Shown: positions 36,308 to 45,363, counted from the stretch's first letter. The stretch is 64,000 nucleotides of DNA from Bacteroidota bacterium (GCA_016722375.1 JADKJG010000002.1:248001-312000); one strand, 5' to 3'. A program made the numbers and translations. Notes: generated by a model not told the origin, from the sequence alone.

Positions 36308-36475
36308 TTACGACGTCGTTACCGTGATAGGGTCGCAAACAAGACTGGCGCCGAAATCATTCACGGCATACACACTGACAGTGTATTTGAATTGAGACGT
36401 GAAGCCTGAAAGCGTCGTCTTGCGATGGGTATCGGTTTTGAAGGCTACAATTTCCGCCGCTACTGCGGTGGGTGT
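36308..36475 (-). pseudogene. Remnant of a fibronectin type III-like domain protein
   Basis: About 55 codons ending in a TAA read as the end of an fn3 domain: TTLSGFTSQFKYTVSVYAVN, then GASLVCDPITVTT. The upstream part of the gene is missing. In place of it, 75 bp away, is repeat array 4, which reads through in the same frame. The fn3 identification rests on the Tyr-rich strand pattern and is moderately sure. The gene looks 5'-truncated. Confidence 0.5.
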
Positions 36476-36549
36476 TCGTTTTACCAAGCACCTTTGGATG
36501 GTTAGTGATAACACTGGCCCGGACGCAAAGCGTATTTGCACAGGCGCTG

Positions 36550-36780
36550 TGCAAATGTGCATGACCTCTTTGCAAACTTGCATCACCCTTTTGCAAACGT
36601 GCATGGCTGCTTTGCAAATTTGCATCACCCTTTTTCATATTTGCTTGCCCTCTTTGCAAACTTGCATGAGTCTTTTGCAAACTTGCTTGCCTTCTTTGCA
36701 AACTTGCTTGCCCTCCATGCAAACTTGCATGAGCCTTTTGCAAATTTGCATGGCCTCTGTGCAAATTTGCTTTTGAGGCC
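36550..36780. repeat. Array 4: eleven degenerate 21-bp units with a dyad core
   Basis: Ten good 21-base units and one decayed unit, counted by eye. The core is TGCAAAYTTGCA, which with T at the variable base is a perfect 12-bp palindrome. The unit ends alternate CTCTT-like and CCTTT-like forms through most of the array. It lies between a minus-strand promoter (36857-36885) and the fn3 remnant. Confidence 0.9.
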
Positions 36781-36856
36781 GGAATGGATAAAGAAGGCTG
36801 ATTTGGGTTCATTTTGAGGCTTTTTTGGGCTTTTTACCACTTTTCAAAAACATAAG

Positions 36857-36885
36857 CAAACCTAAGCCCCGAAGCATTACCCAAA
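36857..36885 (-). promoter_or_regulatory. Minus-strand promoter upstream of array 4
   Basis: On the minus strand TTTG, a 17-base spacer, then TAGGTTTG, a full match to TAnnTTTG. It would transcribe array 4 and the fn3 remnant, the same order as at array 1. Confidence 0.5.
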
Positions 36886-36929
36886 AATGGGGAATTGTCA
36901 TAATAGTGTCATTTTTTTGGGGGGTAGGC

Positions 36930-36960
36930 GCGATTCCATCCCTCAAAGGGATGGAATCGC
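36930..36960. repeat. Perfect 14-bp inverted repeat
   Basis: GCGATTCCATCCCT, a CAA loop and its exact complement. It may be another dispersed palindrome or a terminator. It follows a run of T and G at 36911-36924. Confidence 0.7.
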
Positions 36961-37015
36961 TGAAAGAAGTTATACTTTCAAACCTTAAAATTCATTTCAT
37001 ATAAAACCAAATCCT

Positions 37016-38130
37016 ATGAAACACATTTACCTGCTGCTCTTCTCCCTTTTAGCTTTTACATCTGCTCAAAGCCTTTCGGTGACTATCACTGCGGATAAAA
37101 CGGTGGCTTGTCCCGGTGGTTCGGTAAATCTTTCGGCAACCGTAACCGAGCTTCGCAACCAGATTCACTTTTGGTTTATGAATGGAGTTATACGGGCAAT
37201 GGTTCTTTGTCAAACAGCGATAATGATTCTACCATCTTTACTATGCCCGATTCGGGAGATGTAACTATTCAGGTGAAAGTGGTGGATGGAAATGATAGCA
37301 CGACGAATGAGATTATGTTGAAGAGTGCGTGGTTGAAAGTGAATCTCATTTCTCAAGCGGATTCCCTTGATTGCAATAGTAACGCTCTGCTTATTGCCTA
37401 TACTTCTGGCTCCACCTGGGGACAGCAGGGTAAATTTTATCACTGGTACGGATATGGCGATAGCGATAGCGCTTCTTTTATCACTATCAGCCAAGCAGGA
37501 ATATATTATGTGAAAGTGGAGAATAGTTCTGGTTGTCTCGCATCAGACACAGTGGAAATCAAATATCGAGATGGAGTAAGTAACCACGTTGATTTTGACA
37601 TCCCTTATCCGGTCTGCCAGAATTGTACTGTTACTTTCACTAACACTTCAGAAAAACAAGGAGGGGTGTGGAAAACAGAATGGGAGCTACCCGGTTGCGC
37701 GGTGGAACCTTGGTATTGTCCAGCAAATCCCTTTACCGCCATAAATCCTGGAGGCTATTCTGTCAGACTTACGATGGATAGCGCAGGCTGTAGGTTTTCT
37801 ATAACTAAAGTCATTACGGTGTTACCCGAAACCAGCCCATATTGTACTTATCCTAATGGATGCACTGTGGGTATCGAAGAAGACCCAGCAGATAGACTCA
37901 TTCAGATTTCTCCCAATCCCAACGCAGGACGAGTCAGCATTCACCTTCAAGATATTCCGCTGCCTGTTCGGGCGGAACTGTATGATTTGTTGGGAAGAAA
38001 GATGAATATCTTTCAGATTACGCAGTCTGTTCAGGAACTGGATTTATCTTTGGTGGAAGACGGGATTTATTTTCTCTTGTTCCATCAAAACGAAAGGACG
38101 GTGTTGAAACGAGTGGTGATTAGTAGGTAA
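37016..38130 (+). CDS. Secreted protein with T9SS type A sorting domain, frameshifted
   Basis: The first frame from 37016 gives a signal peptide (LLLFSLLAFTSAQS) and the start of an Ig-like domain (TITADKTVACPGGSVNLSAT). Near 37150 the sense moves to another frame with ASQPDSLLVYEWSYTGNGS, which continues to 38130. One base seems to be missing in ACCGAGCTTCG. The middle holds Ig/PKD-like strands. The C-terminus (IQISPNPNAGRVSIHLQD to LKRVVISR) is a type A sorting domain. Whether the gene is broken or the sequence has an error cannot be told from here. Confidence 0.75.
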
Positions 38131-38163
38131 AGGGTTGAGTCTATAATCTTTAATGGGAATGAT

Positions 38164-38196
38164 AAACTACAAAAGTTTTAGAAACTTTTGTAGTCT
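38164..38196. repeat. Inverted repeat, ACTACAAAAGT family, second copy
   Basis: ACTACAAAAGTTT, a TAG loop and the complement AAACTTTTGTAGT. It is a relative of the hairpin at 19535-19567. It lies 35 bp after the T9SS gene and could also act as a terminator. Confidence 0.75.
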
Positions 38197-38320
38197 ATTC
38201 AGCAGCGATGAGTTTGGAATGTTGAATGTTCAATGACAATATCATTGCTTTGATTAATTCCGTTTTCAATCGAGGTATTCATATCTTTCACTCAAATACA
38301 CATTATTCACAGCTTCAGGT

Positions 38321-38350
38321 TTTGAGGAACAGAAAGGCTTACTATTTTTG
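38321..38350 (+). promoter_or_regulatory. Promoter for the 38390 gene
   Basis: TTTG at 38321-38324, an 18-base spacer and TATTTTTG at 38343-38350. The start codon lies 39 bp downstream. Confidence 0.55.
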
Positions 38351-38389
38351 TGTGCATCAATATTTAACCAAAAACAAGTTTAAAGAACA

Positions 38390-38822
38390 TGAAAAATTTA
38401 CTTACCGTCCTGTTTCTATGCATTTATGCCCTTACCAAAGCACAGTCTGGCGACATCACCGTGCCGTATAATACGATGGTAAGCATTATCCTTTCTGAAG
38501 AATTGAAAGAAGGAAAGAATAAAGTGGGTACCCCGCCAAGTTTGTTGTGGCTGAAGATGTGAAAGTGAACGACGAAGTGGCTATTGCAAAAAATGCACCT
38601 GTTACCGGAACGGTTACTATTTCAAAGAGGGGTGAATTGAGAGTGGAGATGGTTGATGTGACCGCCGTGGACGGAAGCCGCCTGAAACTGGCTGATTGTT
38701 GGTCTTTTACTACCGCAGCTCAAAATCAAAAATCAAGAGGCGCGATGTTTGTAAAGGGCTTTAGAAAGAATTGCTATACGCCTGAGAAATATATAGTAAA
38801 GAAATCAGCCGGCAAATTCTAA
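38390..38822 (+). CDS. Small secreted protein, frameshifted in a C run
   Basis: The start ATG at 38390 begins a signal peptide, KNLLTVLFLCIYALTKAQS, followed by GDITVPYNTMVSIILSEELK. The frame then fails at GTACCCCGCC near 38532. Adding one C restores a continuous reading into KFVVAEDVKVNDEVAIAKNA and GTVTISKRGELRVEMVDV, ending at 38822. The family is unknown to me; the pattern suggests a compact beta domain in the periplasm or outside the cell. The homopolymer site makes a sequencing indel likely. Confidence 0.6.
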
Positions 38823-38913
38823 AGATGGGTCGAAGATCGTCGCAATAAATCAAAATCGCATTTCTGCGAACCGCCATCACGAAGGCGATAACTTATAACC
38901 AAAACAAATCAAA

Positions 38914-39249
38914 ATGAAACTAAAAACCATAATACTGTCTGGCCTGATGTCGTTGGCCTGTTTTTCTATGCTTCACGCACAACAGGCACAATATGATCTG
39001 GCGGTCGTAGGTTATTTTTATGATACGCCGAAGCCGCAAATAGTCATTTCTATGAATGGCGAAAAGTTTGAGCAGGCAGATGTGGAAAGAGAGGAATTGC
39101 AGAATGCGCGTTGGGGTATTAATTTGAATCCACTGATTAAACGAGTGAACAAGCTTCAAAGCGAAGGTTGGGAAGTGGTAGGAGGATTGAGTACCAGTGG
39201 ATTGCCGGCTATCTCCATGTTTTATTATAGTCTGCGGAAGAAGAAGTAG
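38914..39249 (+). CDS. Small secreted protein of unknown function
   Basis: 111 residues. A signal peptide (IILSGLMSLACFSMLHAQQ) is followed by a short domain, YDLAVVGYFYDTPKPQIVIS, and a helix ending LQSEGWEVVGGLSTSGLP. The GWEVV segment recalls DUF4177-like proteins, but I would not name it. It follows the frameshifted secreted gene by 91 bp and is ended by a strong shared terminator. Confidence 0.65.
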   Translation: MKLKTIILSGLMSLACFSMLHAQQAQYDLAVVGYFYDTPKPQIVISMNGEKFEQADVEREELQNARWGINLNPLIKRVNKLQSEGWEVVGGLSTSGLPAISMFYYSLRKKK

Positions 39250-39273
39250 GTATAAATACTTCGATATGGATAT

Positions 39274-39314
39274 AAAACAGAAAAGCCGCTTCAGAGAAGC
39301 GGCTTTTCTGTTTT
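39274..39314. terminator. Strong bidirectional terminator
   Basis: A perfect 19-bp stem: AAAACAGAAAAGCCGCTTC, an AGA loop and its complement, with A and T runs at the two ends. It lies between convergent genes ending at 39249 and 39332. Confidence 0.92.
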
Positions 39315-39331
39315 GAATATTGGAATAAGGT

Positions 39332-39907
39332 TTATTTCTTCTTTCCTTTTTTAGCATCACCAGTCGTAGCAAAACAGAACGAAACATTTGAGCCGCGAAC
39401 GACTAAAGCCCATTCAGTTCCTTCGGTAAGTGGAGTGCTTGGAACAAATTTGTAAACACCTGGAGAAACCTTAGTGTACTCCACAGCAATATCGTCTCTT
39501 TGAACAGATTTGCCTTTACCGCCAAAAGCGCCCGCCATAGCAGCAGCAGATTGTGCTAATTCTACTTCGCGGGTATCCTTAGCTACCATTACTTTGGTCA
39601 AATAAAGAATACCTTCTGGATCTGTTTCAGCATCATTTAGTTTGATGATGAACTGTGCATCACTCGGATCAATCTTGACAGGAGAGTGTCCGCCTAACAA
39701 GTTGAGGAAAGTAACGACACTGGCACCATAACTAAAGCCTTTGGTTTTGGATTTTATTTCCATCGTAGGCTTTTCTAGTTTGCTGAGGGAACCATCCTTC
39801 TTAATCAGCATGGGGCTCATTTTGAAGTCAGGAATCTGAACGTCTTGTGCGAACACAAATGCGGACGATAATATCACCGCAAGGAAAATGCTAATTGTCT
39901 TTTTCAT
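39332..39907 (-). CDS. Secreted protein of unknown function
   Basis: 191 residues from the ATG at 39907, chosen because a clean signal peptide, KKTISIFLAVILSSAFVFAQ, starts there; an in-frame start eight codons upstream is less likely since it would overlap the promoter. The mature part shows IKLNDAETDPEGILYLTKV and ALVVRGSNVSFCFAT and ends in a Lys-rich tail (GDAKKGKKK). No family recognised. A good promoter lies just upstream. Confidence 0.65.
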   Translation of the reverse strand: MKKTISIFLAVILSSAFVFAQDVQIPDFKMSPMLIKKDGSLSKLEKPTMEIKSKTKGFSYGASVVTFLNLLGGHSPVKIDPSDAQFIIKLNDAETDPEGILYLTKVMVAKDTREVELAQSAAAMAGAFGGKGKSVQRDDIAVEYTKVSPGVYKFVPSTPLTEGTEWALVVRGSNVSFCFATTGDAKKGKKK

Positions 39908-39928
39908 ATTGTTTGTTTTTGGTTTCGG

Positions 39929-39960
39929 CAAATGTAGAAAAGAAACTAAAATAGAACCAA
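39929..39960 (-). promoter_or_regulatory. Promoter for the 39907 gene
   Basis: On the minus strand TTG, a 21-base spacer and TACATTTG. It is a full match to the TAnnTTTG box, 21 bp before the start codon. Confidence 0.65.
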
Positions 39961-40000
39961 GGAAACAGGATGATTTTTGAAAGGTAAACTTCTCTTGATT

Positions 40001-40856
40001 CTATCCCTGTATTTTCTTAATCAAACCGGTCAGTACATTGCCCGGTCCAATCTCGACAAATTCAGTTGCACCGTCTGCCAGCATTTGGCGCACTGACTGT
40101 GTCCAACGAACAGGCGCGGTGAGTTGAGCAATCAAGTTCAATTTGATTTGAGTCGCATCGGTTTCTGCTTTGGCCGTTGCGTTCTGGTAGATAGGGCAGG
40201 AGGGTTGGTTGAAATTGGATTGATGGATGGCCTCGGCCAGTTCCTGTCGGGCAGGTTCCATCAAGGGCGAATGGAAAGCTCCGCCAACTGGCAGTGTAAT
40301 CACTCTTTTCACTCCGGCGGCTTTCAGTTTTTCCGAAGCCAGTTCAATTCCTTTCACCGTGCCGGAAATAACCAACTGTCCCGGTGAGTTATAGTTGGCA
40401 GGCACTACTATTTCATCAGAAATTTCTTTACAGATATTTTCAACCTGCTCCTCGCTGGCATAACCAATCACCGCAGCCATGGTGGAAGGCTGCAACTCAC
40501 AGGCCTTTTGCATGGCTCGCGCCCGAATGGAGACCAACTTCAATCCGTCCTCAAAACCTAAAGTTTTGTTTGCCACCAAAGCAGAGAACTCGCCCAAAGA
40601 ATGACCGGCTACCATATCCGGCTGGAAGTTTTGCATCAATGCAGCTGCTATCACCGAATGGATAAAAACGGCGGGTTGGGTTACTTTGGTTTGTTTCAAT
40701 TCTTCATCCGTTCCCTCAAACATGATTTTTGAGATAGGGAATCCGAGTAGCTCATCGGCGGTGGCAAACATTTTTTGCCGTTTCAGATTGATCAAATAAA
40801 TCTTTTCCCATTCCGGTAAACTGGGAGCCTTGTCCGGGGAATATGTATGCTTTCAT
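40001..40856 (-). CDS. fabD: Malonyl-CoA:ACP transacylase, frameshifted at an A6 run
   Basis: Moves malonyl groups to acyl carrier protein for fatty acid synthesis. The true start is the ATG at 40856, giving MKAYIFPGQGSQFTGMGKDL; that frame then leaves the sense at a run of six A (plus-strand T6 at 40771-40776). The rest continues in a second frame with MFATADELLGFPISKIMFEG, the active-site GHSLGEF, the catalytic His in GGAFHSPLM and EIGPGNVLTGLIKK. With five A residues the protein would be continuous and of normal FabD length. As fabD is essential, an assembly or sequencing indel is likely. Confidence 0.88.
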
Positions 40857-40912
40857 GGTGTTAGGTTAATGGTTGGCAGATGGCGGTTAGCAGATGGCAA
40901 AGCGGTTAACTG

Positions 40913-41512
40913 CTAGCTTAACTTCGTCGAAATCAAATTGATAAACTCGCTTCTTGTGGAATGATTTTCAAACTCTCCGGTGAATGCGGAAGTAGTAGTA
41001 GTGGAGTTTTGTTTCTCCACTCCGCGAATCATCATGCAAAGATGTTTGGCTTCCACAACTACTGCTACCCCTAATGGTTGAAGAGCTTCCTGCACGCAGT
41101 TTCTTATTTGGCAAGTGAGTCTTTCCTGCACTTGTAGGCGACGAGAAAACACGTCAACTACTCTGGCCAGTTTACTTAATCCGACAATTTTTCCATTGGG
41201 GATATATGCGATGTGAGCGCGGCCATAGAAGGGGAGGAGGTGATGCTCGCAAAGAGAGAATAGTTCAATGTCTTTCACGATAATCATCTCGCTATGATGC
41301 TCGTCAAAGATGGCTGACTTTAATATTTCTATGGCGTCTAACTGATAACCCTGCGTCATAAAGTGCATGGCTTTGGCAATGCGCTCCGGGGTGCGCGCGA
41401 GTCCTTCGCGGTTGGGGTCTTCTCCCAGCGTTTTAATGATTTCACTGTAGTTCTTTTTCAGCAACTCTAGCGATTGCTGATCATAGGTTTCTGTTTTCTG
41501 ATATTTTTTCAT
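40913..41512 (-). CDS. folE: GTP cyclohydrolase I
   Basis: Makes 7,8-dihydroneopterin triphosphate from GTP, the entry to folate and to queuosine (via QueD). 199 residues. The zinc ligands are in SLCEHHLLPFYGRAH and in KHLCMMIRGVEK, and the GLSKLARVVDVFSRRLQVQE signature is present. It lies 100 bp downstream of queD on the same strand. The pairing suggests the queuosine or a related pterin route, though folate use is also possible. Confidence 0.95.
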   Translation of the reverse strand: MKKYQKTETYDQQSLELLKKNYSEIIKTLGEDPNREGLARTPERIAKAMHFMTQGYQLDAIEILKSAIFDEHHSEMIIVKDIELFSLCEHHLLPFYGRAHIAYIPNGKIVGLSKLARVVDVFSRRLQVQERLTCQIRNCVQEALQPLGVAVVVEAKHLCMMIRGVEKQNSTTTTSAFTGEFENHSTRSEFINLISTKLS

Positions 41513-41611
41513 GATAAAGGTTTTTGGTTTGGCCTTTAGCGCTTCACAGAAATGAAAAAAGCCAAGTCAATCTATTGTATTTACTGCTAACGGTCATCTG
41601 CGAGCCGTTAA

Positions 41612-42022
41612 CTATTTTTCTCCGTAATATTCGACATAGATATTTTCTGTCTCGGTCAATTTGATACAGTGTAGCTTGCATCCTTTCAGTTGAGGTTCTA
41701 TCCATCTCCAAATCAGTCGAACTACGTTTTCGATGCTGGGCATTTGGTCTTTCAATTCAGGTACATCCAAGTTGAAATTCTTGTGGTCTAACTTGTCAAT
41801 CACTTCCTTTTTCAGAATTTTGCTGAGATCATGTGCATTGATTACAAAGCCGGTGTCGGGATCCGGTTCGCCTTTCACGGTTACAAATAAATCGTAGTTA
41901 TGGCCGTGCCAATTTTTATTGGCACACTTTCCAAAGACTTTCCGGTTTTGTTCCTCATCCCACTTGGGCTGGTAGAGACGGTGCGCGCCGTTGAAATGCT
42001 CTCTTCTTGTGAGGTAAACCAT
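41612..42022 (-). CDS. queD: 6-carboxytetrahydropterin synthase / 6-pyruvoyl-tetrahydropterin synthase family
   Basis: 136 residues, PTPS fold. Zinc-binding histidines are visible in HFNGAHRL and NWHGHNYDL; the catalytic Cys is in FGKCANKNWHGH, and the C-terminal TETENIYVEYYG has the substrate-binding Glu. Bacterial members convert dihydroneopterin triphosphate to 6-carboxytetrahydropterin for queuosine; others make pyruvoyl-tetrahydropterin. The neighbour folE supplies the substrate. The QueD name is inferred. Confidence 0.85.
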   Translation of the reverse strand: MVYLTRREHFNGAHRLYQPKWDEEQNRKVFGKCANKNWHGHNYDLFVTVKGEPDPDTGFVINAHDLSKILKKEVIDKLDHKNFNLDVPELKDQMPSIENVVRLIWRWIEPQLKGCKLHCIKLTETENIYVEYYGEK

Positions 42023-42047
42023 ATCCGGTTATTTCGAGTAAATTTCT

Positions 42048-43544
42048 TTAGATAGTTCGTTGACGGATCCAGTTGCTTTCTCCAATAGTTGAAGACTTCT
42101 CTTCTTTTCCATTTGCCCGCACGGTCCTTGCTTTATCGTTATAGTAGTGTCCGGCAATGAGTGCTGCAATTTCTGCTTCGTCTGGGGATTGTTCTTTCAA
42201 AAGTTCTGGGCGGAAATGCTTTTCCACAAAATTGGTGTCAAAAGTTCCGTTGATAAAATCAGGGTGTCGTAAAACAAATTTTCCAAAGTTCAGCGTATTC
42301 TTTACTCCGGCAATTTTAAAGTCATCAATCGCTCTTACTAATCTTGCCATCGCTTCATTCCTGTCTCTTCCATAACTGACTAATTTGGCAAGCATAGGGT
42401 CATAGTATATAGGAATATCCATACCCTGCTCGTAACCATCATCTACGCGAATGCCCGGGCCTTCGGGCTTGCGATACTCCACCAATCTGCCAATATCCGG
42501 TAAGAAATTATTAATCGGATCTTCTGCATAAACCCGTAATTCTACTGCATGTCCACGTATAGAAAGGTCATCTTGTGAATAGGATAGCTTTTCACCCCGG
42601 GCCACCTTGATTTGTTCTTTCACCAAATCCAATCCGGTTATCATTTCCGTTACCGGATGCTCTACCTGAAGGCGGGTATTCATTTCAAGGAAATAAAAAT
42701 TCAATTGATCGTCCACTAGAAATTCAACCGTTCCAGCTCCGATATAATCACAGGAACGAGCCACTCCTACTGCCGCTTCGCCAATCGCTTTTCTTTTTTC
42801 CGGCGTTAGGCAGGAACTAGGAGCTTCTTCCACTACCTTTTGGTGACGACGCTGCACGGAACATTCTCTTTCAAAAAGATGAACAATGTTGCCGTGTGTA
42901 TCGCCCAGAACCTGTACCTCTATATGTTTTGGCGAGGCGATATATTTTTCGATAAAGACACTTCCGTCGCCAAAGGCGTTTTGCGCTTCGCTTTTTGCGC
43001 GCTGCATTTGTTCTTCTAATTCCTCAGATGATCTGACCACTCTCATCCCCTTTCCGCCACCACCGGCGGAAGCCTTAATCAAAATAGGGTAACCTATTTT
43101 CTCCCCCAGAAGTTGAGCTTGCTGCACGCTCGTAATTGCTCCCTCACTTCCCGGAACCATAGGAATGTTGAATCGTTTTGCGGCTACTTTTGCGGCCAGT
43201 TTACTTCCCATCATCTCCATAGCCTCTGGTGTAGGGCCGATGAACGTAATACCGCTATCATCAACCAGTCGGGCGAAATAGGCATTTTCACTTAGAAAGC
43301 CATAGCCCGGATGGATGCCATCCACGCCTAACTCGCGGGCTACTTCGACAATTTTAATTCCCTTTAGATAAGATTCCTTAGACGGAGCAGGGCCTATGCA
43401 AACGGCTTCATCAGCATACCGCACATGTGGACTACTGCGGTCAGCTTCTGAAAATACGGCGACCGTTTTGATCCCCATTTCTTTGGCGCTTTTCATGACG
43501 CGGAGCGCAATTTCGCCCCGGTTGGCAACCAATATTTTTTTCAT
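42048..43544 (-). CDS. accC: Acetyl-CoA carboxylase biotin carboxylase subunit
   Basis: Carboxylates biotin on its carrier protein for malonyl-CoA synthesis. About 498 residues from the ATG at 43544 (KKILVANRGEIALRVMKSA); the open frame runs 28 codons further up but that part is not conserved and overlaps the terminator. ATP-grasp motifs: GGGGKGMRVV, ECSVQRRHQKVVEEAP, FLEMNTRLQVEHPVTE. The last ~50 residues (from about 450) extend past the usual AccC end. The partner BCCP is not in the window; a propionyl- or other acyl-CoA carboxylase role is possible. Confidence 0.9.
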   Translation of the reverse strand: MKKILVANRGEIALRVMKSAKEMGIKTVAVFSEADRSSPHVRYADEAVCIGPAPSKESYLKGIKIVEVARELGVDGIHPGYGFLSENAYFARLVDDSGITFIGPTPEAMEMMGSKLAAKVAAKRFNIPMVPGSEGAITSVQQAQLLGEKIGYPILIKASAGGGGKGMRVVRSSEELEEQMQRAKSEAQNAFGDGSVFIEKYIASPKHIEVQVLGDTHGNIVHLFERECSVQRRHQKVVEEAPSSCLTPEKRKAIGEAAVGVARSCDYIGAGTVEFLVDDQLNFYFLEMNTRLQVEHPVTEMITGLDLVKEQIKVARGEKLSYSQDDLSIRGHAVELRVYAEDPINNFLPDIGRLVEYRKPEGPGIRVDDGYEQGMDIPIYYDPMLAKLVSYGRDRNEAMARLVRAIDDFKIAGVKNTLNFGKFVLRHPDFINGTFDTNFVEKHFRPELLKEQSPDEAEIAALIAGHYYNDKARTVRANGKEEKSSTIGESNWIRQRTI

Positions 43545-43620
43545 CCTGATTATTTTTTTGGGAGGGCAAACATGCAAAAAATTCTGGAGGGAAAGTAGCT
43601 TCAGTTCTACTGATATACAG

Positions 43621-43660
43621 AAAAGCAAAACCCATCGTGATTACGATGGGTTTTGCTTTT
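43621..43660 (-). terminator. Strong terminator between rplS and accC
   Basis: A perfect 18-bp stem, AAAAGCAAAACCCATCGT with a GATT loop and its complement, 30 bp after the rplS stop. The stem is flanked by A/T runs on both sides, so it ends the ribosomal operon. Confidence 0.92.
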
Positions 43661-43690
43661 AAAGGAGATAAACAGGGCAAAAGCCCCGAT

Positions 43691-44074
43691 TTATTCTGCT
43701 GTAGATTTAGCGGCGCTTGGTTCTGCCATTTTCTTTTCCTGAATACGAGAGGCTTTTCCACTTCTCTTACGCTGGTAGAAAAGCTTTGCCCGACGCACAC
43801 GTCCTACCTTATTAACTGTTACGGTATCAACAAACGGAGAGCTAAGAGGGAAAATTCTTTCTACTCCTACACCATTAGAGATTTTGCGAACTGTAAACAT
43901 TTTTGAAGCTCCTTCACCTCGTATCTGGATAACATCTCCACGAAACTCCTGAATACGCTCTTTCGTTCCTTCAGTGATTTTATATGATACAGTGATATTA
44001 TCGCCAGGACCGAAATTCGGGTGTTTGTTGGCTGCGAAAAGCGCATTTTCAACGGCTTTCAGTTTTGGATTCAT
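43691..44074 (-). CDS. rplS: 50S ribosomal protein L19
   Basis: 127 residues, slightly longer than usual by a C-terminal Ala/Ser/Lys tail (about 115-127). Family motifs: NFGPGDNITVSYKITEG, IQEFRGDVIQIRGEG, SKMFTVRKISNGVGVERIFP and GRVRRAKLFYQRKRSGK. It is the last gene of the rpsP-rimM-trmD-rplS order found in many bacteria. An extra TATTTTTG box at 44111-44118 may give it a promoter of its own. Confidence 0.96.
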   Translation of the reverse strand: MNPKLKAVENALFAANKHPNFGPGDNITVSYKITEGTKERIQEFRGDVIQIRGEGASKMFTVRKISNGVGVERIFPLSSPFVDTVTVNKVGRVRRAKLFYQRKRSGKASRIQEKKMAEPSAAKSTAE

Positions 44075-44110
44075 GACCTATTGGTTTATATATTTTTTTA
44101 AAAAGGCACG

Positions 44111-44118
44111 CAAAAATA
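44111..44118 (-). promoter_or_regulatory. Candidate -7 box for rplS
   Basis: TATTTTTG on the minus strand, 36 bp before the rplS start, in the 88-bp gap after trmD. No clear -33 element. Confidence 0.3.
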
Positions 44119-44162
44119 TGATTTTATGCGAAAACTAATAGTGGGAAGCAATCTTTATATTA

Positions 44163-44840
44163 TTATTCTTCTCCTAATAAATCTGGCCGCCGGGCTTCTG
44201 TGCGTTCCAAAGCCTGCTCATGCCTCCATTCCATGATGTTTCTCTCATGACCAGAAAGCAATACTTCAGGTACTATTAATCCACGGAAATTTTCAGGACG
44301 AGTATAAACCGGTGGGGACAAAATATTATCCTGGAAAGAATCTGTTAGTGCGGAAGTTTCGTCGCTTAACACGCCCGGCAACAAACGACCAATAGCATCT
44401 ACAAAGACGGCAGCAGCTAACTCACCACCACTCAAAACATAATCACCTATAGAAATTTCCTTAGTAATGTACAATTCGCGAATGCATCATCCACCCTTAT
44501 AGTGTCCACATAAAATGATGCAACTCTTTTTTAGTGAAAGGGTATTCACCATTTTTTGATTCATCATCTCTCCGTCAGGAGTCATGTAAATTACTTCGTC
44601 ATAGCTTCTTTCCTTTTTTAGGTGATCTATGCAATTAGCTATCGGTTCGCACATCATCACCATTCCTGCGCCTCCACCATATTGATAGTCGTCCACTTGC
44701 TTTTGTTTACTCGGTGTAAAGTCGCGAAGATCAATCAGGTTCACTTCTAATAGACCTTTTTGCCTAGCTCTTTTAATGATGGAGTGGTTAAAAGGACTTT
44801 CTAATAAAGAGGTGTGAACCGTAATAATATCTATTCTCAT
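44163..44840 (-). CDS. trmD: tRNA (guanine37-N1)-methyltransferase, interrupted by an in-frame TGA
   Basis: Methylates G37 of tRNAs read by CNN codons; essential in most bacteria. The N-half runs from MRIDIITV through QYGGGAGMVMMCEPI to CGHYKGG, then meets TGA at 44487-44489. The C-half continues in the same frame: IRELYITKEISIGDYVLSGG, SDETSALTDSFQDN, WRHEQALERTEARRPDLL. Compared with the usual GHYKGVDERIRE, the site is one codon short and scrambled, which fits two nearby indels. A selenocysteine or readthrough is not supported. It overlaps rimM by four bases. Confidence 0.88.
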
Positions 44841-45349
44841 AAGTCAAGTAATCCTTCGGGCAAACGAAAGAGAATTTCTCTTTTAGGCCTGTTGATTTTT
44901 ACAATGAATTCGTCCACCAAAGGGATAAGAATATCCTTGTCCTCTATTGATAAGAGGATCTGCCCGGGGCTTTCGATCATCTCATGAATTCGTCCGATAA
45001 GCCCTTCGGTTTCGTCGGAAGCAAGGAACCCGGTCAAGTCATGTTCCCCGGTATCTTCTTTTTTGAAATAGCTTGTAATGTCTTTTTCAAGAAGCAAGAT
45101 TGCAGAGCCATTGTATCGCTTTGCAGTTTCCCGAGAGTTTATTTCTTCAAAGGTTATGATTCCATCTTTTTCTCCTATCCATTCTATTTTATTAATAAAC
45201 TGAGGTGCGGAGTGATTCCCTGAAGTCAGAACAAAGTATTTTGGAAATCTGTTTTTACTTTTCAGTTCCAAGGATAATAGAAACCGAAAAGCCCCACTTA
45301 TTCCGTGAGGCTTTCCGAGTTTGCCGACAGTTATGTACGATTCGGCCAT
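44837..45349 (-). CDS. rimM: Ribosome maturation factor RimM
   Basis: Binds S19 and helps 30S head assembly. 170 residues. The N-terminal RimM barrel starts ESYITVGKLGKPHGISGAFR, and the C-terminal PRC-barrel part carries LIGRIHEMIESPGQ and DEFIVKINRPKREILFRLP. It lies between rpsP (14 bp gap) and trmD (ATGA overlap), the standard order. Confidence 0.94.
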   Translation of the reverse strand: MAESYITVGKLGKPHGISGAFRFLLSLELKSKNRFPKYFVLTSGNHSAPQFINKIEWIGEKDGIITFEEINSRETAKRYNGSAILLLEKDITSYFKKEDTGEHDLTGFLASDETEGLIGRIHEMIESPGQILLSIEDKDILIPLVDEFIVKINRPKREILFRLPEGLLDL

Positions 45350-45363
45350 TGATTAATAAATTA

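Noticed and set aside
38226..38471. 81-codon ORF upstream of the small secreted protein
   Set aside because: It overlaps the promoter and signal peptide of the 38390 gene in another frame and resembles no protein.
44487..44489. Selenocysteine in trmD
   Set aside because: The position is not a Cys in the family, there is no visible SECIS, and the segment around it is also one codon short.
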